Shown: piece after piece, positions 1 through 10,404 of the stretch
Numbering within the stretch: position 1 is the first letter of the stretch
How the letters are laid out: every line of letters starts with the position of its first letter
From: Hygrocybe punicea
Taxonomy: Eukaryota; Basidiomycota; Agaricomycetes; Agaricales; Hygrophoraceae
NCBI GenBank assembly: GCA_963556145.1
Contig: OY744471.1
Location: forward strand, 1,915,590-1,979,589
Length of the DNA: 64,000 nt
Direction of reading: 5' to 3'
The notes under the pieces: model-generated
The model's database searches: none
What the model was told of the DNA's origin: nothing
What the model saw: only the letters and a program-made list of their open reading frames with translations
Program-made: the position numbers and the translations under genes

Positions 1-570
1 GGAAGAAACATGCAAAATACTCCATTTTTACCTGTTTTTGGTGAGTTTTATGGTTATTGTGGACGGAATACTGGCCGGATCCCTTTAGTGTAGAGGTACA
101 CAATGTTCGGAATAGTGTGGAGAGAGTTGAGAGCATTTTTACATATTTTTACAAGCAATGATTCTCATTATATCCCTCAAAAATAGCGAAAAATACCCCA
201 AAAATTGAGTTTTTGATGTTTCTTCTCCCAAAAGAAATACAGCCCATACCCATGTGGGTACTGTGGGTATTCTGAGGCTGGACTCGTACCCTTAACCCGT
301 GGTACCCGTACTCTTAACCCCTGGGGGTATTGCATACCCTTGACCTGCCCTAATGTTGGCCGTGACTGTGGTTGTGACCAATCAGTGCCGTAGGGCAAAT
401 GCAGCAGCCATAGCAGCAAAGAAGCTGATGGTTGGTGGTGGTGGTGGTGGTGCCTAAACTTGCGAGCCCAAGTTTGAGGTCAAATTGTAATAAAAAACCT
501 CCCACCACAGCCTCCTCCGAGTCTCTGCCTCAAACAAGGTGTAGCAACCAGGCACTGGATGGACACAGCC
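1..570. other. No gene recognised
   Basis: Nothing protein-like or RNA-like was recognised. The short open frames here have no family resemblance and overlap simple (GGT)n sequence near 430-455. Confidence 0.5.
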
Positions 571-578
571 AGACATGC

Positions 579-1823
579 TAGTGATGGGGAAGTTCGGTTC
601 GGTCCGGTTTTCGGCCTTTTTGCCCCAAACCGAAACCGAACGGTTCGGTTCCTACCAAAAAATCCCAAACCGAAACCGAAACCGACGTAAACGGTTTACG
701 TCGGTTTGGTTTCGGTCCAGATGCGGTCTGAACCGCGAACCGCATGGGCTGGGGGCCCTCCCTCCCATCTGACCTCGCAAGAGCGCTGCACACGTCAATC
801 GACGTGGCTAGCCTCATTACGAGGTGGGATTGGGGGTTGGTGGGCTGCACGGCCCTGTCCTAGCGAAACACACGCGTCGAACGTGTGTGTTCCGCCTCGG
901 CTGTTGTCGATTGGGTGTGGTGGTGGTGGTGGTGGTGATGCCCCGACGCGTCAGACGCGTTGTGCACGCGACGACGGGCGTGTTGGCCCCGCGTTGGTCC
1001 TGCGTTGGTTGTTTTCGGCGAGCGCATGGTGGTGGCGTACGGGCCTCTCCGCGTGGGTGTCCCGACACGTCATGCGTGTTGTACACGCGCGGTGGGCGGG
1101 TTGACCCCGCGTTGGCCGCATTGGTGTTGCATGGTGGTGGTGGTGGTGGTGGTGGTGTTGCATGGTGGTGGTGGTGTTGTGCCGCGTTCCGTTATATACA
1201 AATAAAATCAATAAAAGAAAGAATAAAAATAACATACCACGAAGGAGCGGGGGTGGATGCACCACCCCCCGCTGCTCGACAACTGCCACTCCACCCCGTT
1301 CACGTTCGTTTGCGTGCGCGCACGTTGGAGGCGTTGGCGTGTCCGGTGCGGCGTTGATCGCTGCTGTCGTGGTTGTGGCCGTCATGGTGGCAGTCGCTGT
1401 CGTTGCCATCGTGGTGGTGGTGATGGTGATGGTGGTGATGGTGGTGATGTGCGTCAACCTGTAATGTGTTAATGCGTTAGTTAAGTTCAAATAAATATAA
1501 ATAAAAAACATACGAGGGCGGCAGGGAGTACCCCGCCGCCCATTTTGTCGACCTCGGGTGCTCCATCGTCCTCGTTTGGCGTACATCGGGGGTGTTGTTG
1601 GTGGGGGTTGGTGAATTTGGGTGACTTTCAAAGTCAGCCAAGTACTGTCGGTTTGCGGTTCAAACTCAGTTTGAAACCGTTTCGGCCCGCGGCCAAATCT
1701 CCAAACCGGAGACCGAACGGTTCGGTCTCAGCCGAAATTTCCCAAACCCAAACCCAAACCGGCGGTTTCGGTTCGGTCTAAACCGGGTTTGGGTCGGTCT
1801 GAGACCGAACTTCCCCAACACTA
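579..1823. mobile_element. Non-autonomous hAT-like element with 8-bp target duplication
   Basis: The two ends are inverted repeats. The left end reads TAGTGATGGGGAAGTTCGGT and the right end, in reverse complement, reads TAGTGTTGGGGAAGTTCGGT. The element is flanked by the identical octamer AGACATGC at 571-578 and 1824-1831. An 8-bp target duplication is the hallmark of the hAT superfamily. Just inside both ends (about 590-735 and 1640-1810) are many copies of AACCGAA/CGGTTTCGG motifs, as expected of subterminal transposase-binding repeats. The interior is GTG/TGG-rich simple sequence (about 917-940, 1132-1180, 1400-1450) and the long open frames there are low-complexity artefacts. No transposase is present, so it must be mobilised in trans. 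Confidence 0.85.
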
Positions 1824-1831
1824 AGACATGC

Positions 1832-2281
1832 ACCCATGACAAGGATTTTCTGCCCCTCCGGCAACAGCGCATGCAGGCAGTTATGGCTTTGTGGTAGGGG
1901 TCTGGCTCAGGCTTGGAGTGTGGGAAAGCCATGCGCGGTGGGAGGGGCATGTGCAGGGGCAAGTGGGGACGTCGGATGGCAACCATTTATGAGGTGCTGT
2001 GTTGCTGGTGCTGGTGCTGGTGCTGCAGACCATGGTGCGGAAGCTGTGTGGGGGAGACGAATGTGGATTGGGAGGGTGGGAGTAGGCTGTACAGGCTTTG
2101 TGATGATTGTAATTGTCCGGTTGCAGGGTGTTGGGATGCAGCCATGTTGTCATTGTGCATAGCTAGGCAGATCTTCGTTAGTAAAAGTAAGAAAAAAAAC
2201 TCAGCAATGCAGAGGTGGGTGCATGACCTTCCGCTACGTCTGGGACTGGCACACGTCACTTGTCGTCACTGCTGGCACTGC

Positions 2282-2315
<34 letters not shown>

Positions 2316-2320
2316 ATTGA
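1832..2320. other. Intergenic stretch with a short 9-nt tandem repeat
   Basis: No gene is recognised. A TTGTTGCCG unit is repeated about four times at 2280-2317, immediately left of the first LTR fragment of the decayed Ty3 element. Confidence 0.5.
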
Positions 2321-2373
2321 TACGCTAGTTGAGGTGCTGTGCACTACAAACAACACTCTACGACTGGTGCGAT
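2321..2373 (-). repeat. Truncated 3' LTR fragment of decayed Ty3 element
   Basis: About 53 bp nearly identical to 10352-10404, differing mainly by C/T changes such as acgctag against atgctag. It abuts antisense-gene coding sequence, which shows an internal deletion. Confidence 0.7.
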
Positions 2374-3425
2374 GTAACCAAGACTTGGGGTGAAGAGGCC
2401 AATCCGGCAGTCAGTAAGTGGGTTGAATATGCTTGCAGGGTATTCGAGGAGGCATCCGAAGAAGGCTGGGTGAGTTGGGGCGGTTCGATCCTGATGCCGA
2501 CTCTGTCGAAAGCGGTCGAAGAACGCAAGGCCGCAAAGAGGAAGGCCGAGGAAGAGGAACGACTGGCGCGGAAGTGAGTCGTGGAAGAGACGGAACGACT
2601 TCGTCGCAAGTCAGATCAATGACGTCTCTTTGAGGAGGCAGCAGCCATCAAGGCGCGGGTCAAGGCCGATTGAGTCGAGAAGATAAAGCTTGACCAAGTA
2701 AACCTCTATTGCAAGTTCAAAACGAAGCAGATCAACACGAAACAACTCAAGCAGGCGCTTGACATGCTCATGAATCCGGTCGACGAGGAGGATGGCGAAG
2801 ACGAGGACGACTCATCGGATAGGAAACTGAATAATAAGCGAAAGGAACACGACAGTGACAAGGACGAGCCCACCGGGCTTCTCACTGTTCATGGTAAAGT
2901 AAGTCACCATAATTCCTCTAGTGTCATGTCGCTAACTCGGATTCTCAGTGCGATCACTGCAAATCATTCAAAACGAACCTGCCATGCGAGTACAGTGAGT
3001 TCAACGCAAAATGTCACAAGTGCTTCGATGATCGGAAGGGCTGTTTCTGGGACGGGGTCAGCAGACTAGCGGTGAGATCGCAAGTGAAATGCATGAAGGT
3101 CGGCAGGTTGAAGGAGTCCGATCCCCCGAAAAGTTAGTCATTCGTCTATTTCTTCAATTGTCTTCTGACCAAGATATTTGTTTTTCTTTTAGGCATGGCC
3201 TGGATCGGAGAGCGACCTCCTAGCAGTTGAAGCTCATCGTTGAAGCCCGCACTGCATTCATTGAAGGGTAAGGGAAAGGTGAAACAAAGGCGTCGTGAGG
3301 AGATTGAGGCCGAGCTGTCGTCACTGGAAGAAGAGCTCGCATGAATGCGTTTGAAGGCGATGATGTACCAGCGATTCGTAGAGACCCTCAAGGAGGAGCG
3401 TGACCATTTGAGCGAATGGCTATAG
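2349..3425 (+). pseudogene. Antisense coiled-coil/cysteine-cluster gene of the Ty3 element, copy 1 (5'-truncated)
   Basis: The product resembles the antisense gene at 48475-49715 in the complete retrotransposon. The first recognisable part (2349-2576) aligns with its helical region, sharing a WGG-[SE]-I-L motif followed by a lysine/glutamate-rich helix. An acidic segment (2764-2860) follows, then an intron ending near 2948, then a cysteine cluster C-x2-C-x7-C-x7-C-x2-C-x5-C-F-W-D-G (about 2950-3055). After further introns a charged coiled coil ends at the TAG near 3425. The first exon is missing because of a deletion that joins LTR sequence to coding sequence, and a stop near 2575 plus a TGA near 3343 interrupt the frame. 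Function is unknown; the cysteine spacing suggests a small zinc-binding module, which is inference. Confidence 0.6.
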
Positions 3426-3617
3426 TACTTGTACTTTAGTCATTATTTTTATTTTATTTTATTTCCCTTTTTGCACTGTGTCGCCGGCCGATTTTAAGTC
3501 GCATGAAGTGTGAGGTAAACAAATTTGGAATCCTCGTGTTTGTCACATGATAGGTCACATCACGTAGTTGACGGATCACCAGTCAGGTAAACTATCTGAT
3601 CTTGTTTATCTTCCATC

Positions 3618-4263
3618 ATGTCGTCTCCTGCACCGTCAAGCACCTCTCAAGCAACCGGCGATGACTTCATCAATCAACTCGTCGAGTTGACTACTGGGTC
3701 CCTGGTGTCGGAAGATAGCCCTTCACAGCTTTTCAAATGGAGGCGAAGTGGTGACCACCTGGAGTTACTTCCAGTGAAGGGAAAGGTGAGCGCGACTTTC
3801 TCAGACATTAGTCCACATTTGATGATTGTATACAGAGGTGTGACAATTGTGTTTGCCAGGAAATTGCGTGCAACATTGGCAATTCGGAACTTTGCTGTGC
3901 CAAATGCATCCATGACCATCGAAGCTGTTACTGGGAAGGGGTTATGTGCAAGGGCCAACTATGTTTTACTAAGTCAAGGAAACCTAAACATGCATCACGA
4001 CATCATCTATGTCGCCGTATTGACATTCAAAGTGGAATTTATAGGGGTCGCTGGACCATCGGTCGCATCGTTGTCGCGAATCCAAGGCTCTATAGTGAAA
4101 TGCAAAGGGAAGGCAAAGGATAGTGATGGCGAATTTCGAGAGGGGGAATTAGCGGTCTTGCGAGAGGAGCTTGCGCGAGCGTGCATTCGTGCCAAAGCTC
4201 ATCGAAGAATTGTGGTCGAGTTGGTATCCATGCTGGGGGAGATGGAGAATATGTCACAGTAGA
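3618..4263 (+). CDS. Antisense coiled-coil/cysteine-cluster gene of the Ty3 element, copy 2
   Basis: A second, tandem member of the same antisense family, lying between copy 1 and the integrase remnant. The start is the ATG at 3618 (MSSPAPSS). Exon 1 ends at 3785 after a Gly-Lys, exactly where the other family members have their intron (3786-3859, GTGAGC...CCAG). Exon 2 gives the family signature C-x7-C-x2-C-x5-C-Y-W-E-G-V, but the first Cys pair of the cluster is missing. A further splice is needed to reach the final frame, a glutamate/arginine-rich coiled coil ending at the TAG at 4261-4263, which matches the C-terminus of the copy at 49.7 kb. It may still be translatable even though the host retrotransposon is dead. 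The exact second intron is not resolved. Confidence 0.5.
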
Positions 4264-4498
4264 ATTGCTGATAGGAGTGTAGAGAGCTCCTCCTTTCATG
4301 ATGCACACTTTTTGTTTTGTTGTTTTTTGTAAAGTAGATCGTCTCTATATCACTTGTAAAAAAAAACATGTCGCCAAAAGCGCGAACATAAGGAAAAAAT
4401 TAAAGTAAATGGCTCCGAACGAAGTATCATCATTGCCGAATATGGGCCAACCATCGTGAAGATGATTGCCATACAACTGCTACCAAACGAAAGCCTCA
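4264..4498. other. Spacer between antisense gene and pol remnant
   Basis: AT-rich sequence with a run of A at 4359-4366. Presumably it holds the convergent 3' ends of the antisense gene and of gag-pol. Confidence 0.4.
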
Positions 4499-5473
4499 TC
4501 AGTAGTTATCATCGTTGTCACTGTCGGTATCGCTGTCAGAGTTGTCGGGGGCTGAGTCGCATTCTTCATCAGTGCTGTTCTCGGATTGCTGCATGTCGCG
4601 AAGTCGTTCGGCACTGATATCGAGTAGGCGATCTGGGATTTCGATCATCTTCCTGGCAAAGTATGGAATGACTCTAAACACGGCTACTGGATGATGTAAC
4701 ACTGATACGTCTAATTCGCACAGGACATATGCTCCACCAAAGTTTCTGGATACAACGATAAGTGGTCCTAAGTACCGGGGGTGCATTTTTCTGTTGAGTG
4801 CCTTTTCGATCGCAGTGTTTCGCATGAGGACTAGATCGCCTCTTTTAAAATTGAAATTCTGAATCATTCTAAGATGGACTTTTTCGAATCAAATCGCAGC
4901 TGCTCATCGAGCTTTGTAGACTTTCGAATAGATTTTCGTCATATCGCAGTCTCGTTTTTGTAACGCGATCGCTCGTCATGCAATCAGATCAGTGGTCGAC
5001 AGGATCGAAGTCAGTGGCAGTTGGAGATATGTTGCTTCAAAGATATCAAGGGGGAGTACGGGATGCAAGCCTGTCGCAGCGAAATATGGGGAGCATCCCA
5101 TTCATTTTCTGACTGTTACACGCTCTGCCCAAAATACAGAACGCGCGACTTGAGACCAACAAGTTTGGTCACCATCCGCTGCTTTGAAAAGCGACTGTTG
5201 CACATCAAAGTGCATTCGCTCGACTAGTCCATTTGCGCGAGAGTTGTATCCACTGATGCGAATGTGAGAGACTTTGTATCGCTTGGCTAGGTATTCAAGA
5301 GCTTTGACGAAGGCTGTACCATTGTCTGTTACTATTTCATGAAGAGATCCCCAATGGCACAGAATATCTTCGAAGATCCAGTCGCTGATTGCGTTGGCAT
5401 TTTCTGATCGCAACATTCGAAATTCTGGGTACTGCGAGAGTGAACATCGACCTTGGACAATGTAGCGAAACAA
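4499..5473 (-). pseudogene. Ty3 integrase remnant (decayed element)
   Basis: 5102-5473 encodes the integrase core with a catalytic Asp in IVTDNG and the Glu in NGLVERMHFD, followed by a helix matching the complete element. 4499-4867 is the C-terminal domain (segment NFKRGDLVLMRNT, then PRYLGPLIVVSRNFGGAY). The two pieces are separated by about 230 bp of shifted or stopped sequence that still resembles pol. The C-terminus ends in an acidic Ser/Asp tail, as in the complete copy, and there is no chromodomain. Frameshifts and stops make it non-functional. Confidence 0.8.
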
Positions 5474-5492
5474 TCACGACAAAACATGATGG

Positions 5493-7373
5493 TCATGTAA
5501 GGCTTGTCAACCATTCTCGAATGGACATGAGGCGATCGTCATGGGTTTTAGTGGCTAGCGATCGCGGCACTAAGTCGTACGATTTGCTTTCTTCTCCTGG
5601 TTTATCTCGTGTCGAGTCGTCGTCGCAGAGGAGTGTCGATATCGCTGAGTGTTGCAAAGACACAGCGCGGTTACCGGTATTGATGTGATGCATGAATCCA
5701 TATAATCGATCAATCCAGTCGTCGAATTCGTTCTTGTCATCCTGTTGTGGAGTATCGCCATGCTGAGGTGGTCGACGCGACAATCCGTCAGGTCCATGGC
5801 TAGATCCTGCAACATGTACGAGTGTGAAATGGAATGTTAAAATCGCTACTATCCAGCGATTTATACTGGCACTAGGCACGATGTCCAGATTGTTGAGCAT
5901 GCCTTTTATGTAGCGTGCATTGACTTCGACTACGAGATTGCGAACACCAACTATATAAAGTCAGAGTGCTCTTAGGGTGCAGAAGAGACCGTATATCTCC
6001 AGCTTCGGCTGGGAAAATCGTGTTTCGCGATTGTTGAGCGTAATAGAGCCAAACCAATTGTAATATTGTGTTCGCCTGTCTTCCAGGGTGCATTGACAGA
6101 GATAAAACCCTATGGCAATATACGACGTGTCGACGGCAAGAATGACTGGTGCCTCCGACGTATAGTAAATTGCTCGAAGGGCGGGAGAGTCGAGAACCGC
6201 TTTTCGGAGGTCGTTTTGGGCTGCGATCTGATCAAGACTGAACTTGAATGGTACATCCTTTCTGGTTAACTTCACTAGATGATGTGCTCGATGTGCGAAG
6301 TTGCATATAAAGATTTGACACAATCCGACCATTCCAAGAAAAGCGCGAACGTCAGACAAGGTTTGGTATGGTCCCCATTTTTCTATTACTTCAACTTTTG
6401 AGGTCTCGGGGAGTCGTCCATGGTAGGTGCAACAATGTCTGACTACGATTATTTCTTTGACACAAACAAAAAGCTTGAGACCAGAAAAGGTTCCTCCACA
6501 ATATTTCATTTGCTGTATGACACAATTGAGATTCTGGAAATGTTCCCATATGAAATGACGGATGCCACTGTTCTCGGGAATTGTCTCGTATGATCCATCG
6601 TCACTAATATATCTAGTTGCGGGTCCTTTGATGGGGACATCGTCGATGTAAGGAATCGTCACATCAGGAATTTCGGGTTGCAAGATGAATGTAACGTCGT
6701 CATGGAATATAGGGACGGAATTTGTCCAACCCATTGGTAGGGTGACTAGTCGCAATGCTCCGAAGGGTGTTTGGAAAGTTGTTAGATCTCATGAAGACTC
6801 CACGATCAATCGCTCATTGTATCCGATGTAGAGGTCAAGCATCGCTCCACATGATCAATTAGCGAATTGTTCGGCGATATGTTTGGGGATCGGCGTGATG
6901 CTGGAATGCTGGATTGTAACTTTGTTGAGGGGCTCGAGGCCATGCACTAACCTAAGTGATTTTCCTCCTTTTTTGAGAACCATGAACCATCATGATTGGT
7001 AAGATGAGTTCGATGGCTCGTATATGCCTGCTTCGATCTTCTTTCGGATTACGCGACATACTTCTTCATAGATGCCAGGGGGTATCGGAATATTCTTTTT
7101 GACCCAAGGCATGTGAGGAATTACTGGGAACTCGACTGGCGGAAAGAAATCGGTACGGAAACGTCCTCATTCTAAATTGTTCCATGCGAAGCCTTCATTT
7201 TGTTTACACATAAAGTTGTGCATCAAATCGCGTTTGGATGGCCAAAGGAAACTGTTGGAATGCACTTTATTGAGAGCATCACGTCATTCTATCGTATAGC
7301 AACCTGTCAGTATAAAGGGTGGGGGATTCAGGCTAAGGTGTGGCAACTTCGCTAGTGGGTCACCTTCTATTCG
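5493..7373 (-). pseudogene. Ty3 reverse transcriptase/RNase H remnant (decayed element)
   Basis: The longest intact piece (5961-6755) spans the RT palm segment LPMGWTNSVPIFHDD, the catalytic box IPYIDDVP, the thumb, and RNase H starting at LAVDTSYIAIGFYL. 5493-5900 carries the end of RNase H and the linker to integrase. Sequence from 6770 to 7373 still matches the fingers region of the complete element but has several stops, for example around 6793 and 6857. It is a dead copy. Confidence 0.8.
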
Positions 7374-8389
7374 TCAATGAATTCGAAACTTATTCGGAAG
7401 TTCTGCTAAAACTGGTCTAATCTTTTTCGCGATGGGCTTGTATTTCTTTTTCGTGGATAGAAATATTGACGTGAAGTCGGTGATGGAAAACTTCTTCTGC
7501 GAAGTGGTATCGGACTGGTTTGTATAGTGGGAAACTGCTTTGGAATGATATTGAGATGCAACTACAGGAAAGTCGCAGGCTGAGATATAAACACGAGCTA
7601 ATCTAGACGAAGGAGAACTCGAGTCGGCATGGGGGGTGGTACACAGGTATATGCGTAACGCATCTATAGAAACTGAAGCAGTACTGGGGTCATAAGAAAC
7701 AATGCACGCAGCTTCTCCCTGATCCACGATCAGTTCCTCGAATTGCGAAAATCCTTTTGGTTCTGCCTCGTAAGCGGGGCTTGATGACGCGGTGGACCTC
7801 TCGCGACAGTGGGAATCGTTGCACATTGTCGAGAGTTCTGGTCGCATATTGTGATCATTTGGTCCTCATTCGCATATTTCTTGACGATGCTCTCAGTTAA
7901 GATGTCGAAGGGCCGTCCGAGCAGAATGTCATAGGCGGGCAACCAGATGACATGCATCTGGAGATACAGCACTATGTTCCCAACGTGACACGGTACATTT
8001 CTCGAGAGTCCCAACGACTGGTCAATTTTGCCATTCACAGACTGCATATTGAGCCTTATCATAGGGTCATATGCTAGACCAAGATCATGGCTGATGGTTT
8101 CTGACATTGCAATGATCTGCAATCCCGGGTCAACAATGCTCTCAACTTTTTCTTCATCGTTGACGGTCATGTAGATGGAGCGGAGTGTGTGCGACTCTTT
8201 CACGACTACGCAAAACTCATCTGTATCTCCTGGTCGAAGACTGTTGAGGTATGTTTCATATGGGTTGCTTATGATGATCAGTTCGGATCGAGGATTGAGG
8301 TCGTCGAAAAGAAAATTGTTGCAGAACAGTAACAGGTCCTCTTCGTTTATAGCTGCGACATTCATATCACAAGCGTTAGAAGTCATCAC
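7374..8389 (-). pseudogene. Ty3 protease and protease-RT junction remnant (decayed element)
   Basis: The frame 7730-8389 contains an aspartic-protease region (IVDPG where many retroviral-type proteases have D[ST]G, then the second lobe ILLGRPFD). The frame 7374-7847 starts the RT part (KKYKPIAKKIRPVLAELPNKFRI). The two overlap by about 118 nt and differ by the same frame offset as in the complete copy (see 53709-54083 and 50122-53763). At the gag/protease boundary this copy has AAA (Lys) where the complete copy has a TAA stop. Confidence 0.7.
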
Positions 8390-10102
8390 TCATTTGGGTG
8401 TTATCTCTTGCGCGTCTTTTGCCTGACCTCTGCCGAAAGTGCTAATAGTTCTTTCGTGAGCAATACGCAAGGCATCTTCATCCATTGATCATAAACTTCA
8501 TCTGCAATCTTTGAATTCTGGACTGGTGCCTTCATGCGATACGCGGCCTCCTTTTCTTTCGACTACTTTGTTGACAGGGCCACAAAGTTTCTCTCATGCA
8601 GAGGGAGATACACGGGTTCACGGGCTTTGGCGAACAGATGAACAGGAGGATCGGTTTCTTTTGCTGGTATGGGATCCCGTGGTTCGGGTTCTGCGACAGG
8701 AGCCAATCGTTCAGTTGAGGGCGTGACTGGCGGGCGCTCTTCATGGGTTGGGACAGGTCTCCTGCGTTTTGGAATATGGACACCATCGAAGACTTCTTTA
8801 TTCCTTAATGCGAAAAGCTCTCACTCGAGGATGGCGATTCGGTCTTCGGATGTCAAATGGAATGTCACAGCTGGAGGGGGGGCATTTATTTCATACATAA
8901 GCTGGCCAGTAGTCGTCGCATTGCTGGTCATTTGTGCGGCGGCTTGCTTGTTGGGATTGCGACGGTGCCATTTGTCGATGCGATCGTGAAGGTTCATTCT
9001 GGCGGCTCCTCATGGTATGAAGGCCCCTGTGCCAAGAACGAGTCATCCTTCATGGTTTTGCCTGATCCTTCCATCTGCGATGTATTCTTTGACATGTCAG
9101 CAGTTGTTTAGGAAATGGCCTAACTCGCCACAACAGTTGCAGCTCTTGTCAGCACTATTGGTTCGAGGTCCATCTTGAGCACGAGCTGGAGTCACACAGA
9201 CAGTGTGCTGTTGATCACAATTGGGGTGCGCTAGTGCTTTGATGAGGGTCATCATGAACCTATCCATAATCTGCGCGAAGTCCTCAGTTTTTACTGTCGG
9301 CTGCACACTTGTATTCTCAATAGTCGGCGACATGGTTGCGACAGTATATAATGTGGGTGAACTTCCATGAAGGATGTACTGCGCAGCGGCATGTATATCT
9401 AGGAGGGGGTAAGGATCATCGGGGAAGTGATCAGGAAACTTGAGCTCCAAACAATGCTTGATAGACCACCATAATGGCTCTTGAAAACCTCTGATGAAAG
9501 CGTGACTAATCTCAGCGTCGGAGATACGACCTTTCTTGCGAAGGAAAGATGTGACATTGTAGAAATTTTGGAAATATGTGCCAAGCTCTGTCAAGTCGCG
9601 GATGCCAAGTCGCAACTATTCACCGATAAGTTTGTCCATATCAGCGATCAACCACTTTCTTTCATCTTCAGCACCAGGGTAGAGCTTTATGACTGCCTTC
9701 GTGAAGTCGTCATATGAGTGACCTACACCGCTTTCTGCAAGTTCTCCCCATAGGTCAGATGAGTTGATGTTGAGGTAATGTCTCACGAATTTCATCTTTT
9801 CTTCATCATCGTTGATCGCGCAGCTGGTGAATAAATGTCGGAGTGGTTGCATGACCGTGAGTGGGCATTATAGGAGTTGTATGAGGTGGTGCGGCCATTG
9901 TAGATGCTGTTTCGGATAAGTTGGATGTAGTTGTCGATGAGGTAGAAACGGAACGATTTCGCGGGGGACGAGTAAAGAAACGTGAGAGACTGCAATCAGA
10001 ATTAATGTCATCTAAGGAATCGACACGTCGGAGAGCTGTTTGAAGTTCTTGATCGAGTGTACGGTGATTGGTAGACGTTGTCGATGATGAATCTTCAGTC
10101 AA
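8390..10102 (-). pseudogene. Ty3 gag remnant (decayed element)
   Basis: Matches the gag of the complete element in pieces: 9806-10102 (Ser/Thr/Pro-rich N-terminus), 9616-9852 and 9097-9615 (capsid-like helices). The latter ends in a CCHC zinc knuckle (CNCCGELGHFLNNC) read on the minus strand near 9100-9140. Downstream to 8390 the sequence still resembles the long linker, with stops. The region open upstream of the first homologous ATG (9900) lacks an ATG start, as in the complete copy. Confidence 0.75.
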
Positions 10103-10326
10103 TGATGTGGAGGATGGGGGCGACGATGGACTACTTGATGGTCTTTGGCTAGCTATAGGTGAAGAATCGCGAGGCCTAGATCAGAGACAATATTGGTGGG
10201 TTACAGGCATTGGTGGGGATATTGCGGTGACTGGTGACAGTGGTGAAGAGTCTGAGGATGAGAGAGATGTTAACGGTGAAGAGAAGGGAGAAGGTGTAGA
10301 AGCTATTTTTCAGAATGAGAAATCAC

Positions 10327-10345
10327 CCCCTTGCAGTGGGCTCCA
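10327..10345 (-). promoter_or_regulatory. Primer-binding site of decayed Ty3 element
   Basis: Nineteen bases ending in CTCCA on the plus strand, so the minus strand starts TGGAGCCCAC. It lies next to the 5' LTR and matches the site at 56380-56398 of the complete element at all but two positions. The position just inside the LTR and the TGG start are as expected for a tRNA primer-binding site. Confidence 0.6.
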
Positions 10346-10351
10346 AAATTA

Positions 10352-10404
10352 TATGCTAGTCGAGGTGCTGTGCACTACAAACAACACTCTATGACTGGTG
10401 TGAT
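10352..10404 (-). repeat. 5' LTR start of decayed Ty3 element (far end not located)
   Basis: Matches 2321-2373. The LTR continues to the right but its far end could not be recognised because the other LTR is truncated. Confidence 0.6.

Larger units (their letters stand above)
2321..10404 (-). mobile_element. Decayed Ty3/Gypsy LTR retrotransposon
   Basis: On the minus strand gag, protease, reverse transcriptase/RNase H and integrase remnants follow each other from about 10.1 kb down to 4.5 kb. The order and protein sequence match the complete element at 47538-57241. On the plus strand, beyond integrase, lie two antisense genes of the same family as the one in the complete element. A matching ~53-bp sequence at 2321-2373 and 10352-10404 is the start of both LTRs. 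The left LTR stops there and runs straight into antisense-gene coding sequence, so one deletion removed the rest of that LTR and the first antisense exon. The right end of the 5' LTR beyond 10404 could not be placed. Reading frames carry many stops and shifts, so the element is old and dead as a retrotransposon. Confidence 0.85.

Noticed and set aside
706..1631. Several overlapping long open frames on both strands
   Set aside because: They are produced by (GTG/CAC)n simple sequence inside the hAT-like element and resemble no protein.
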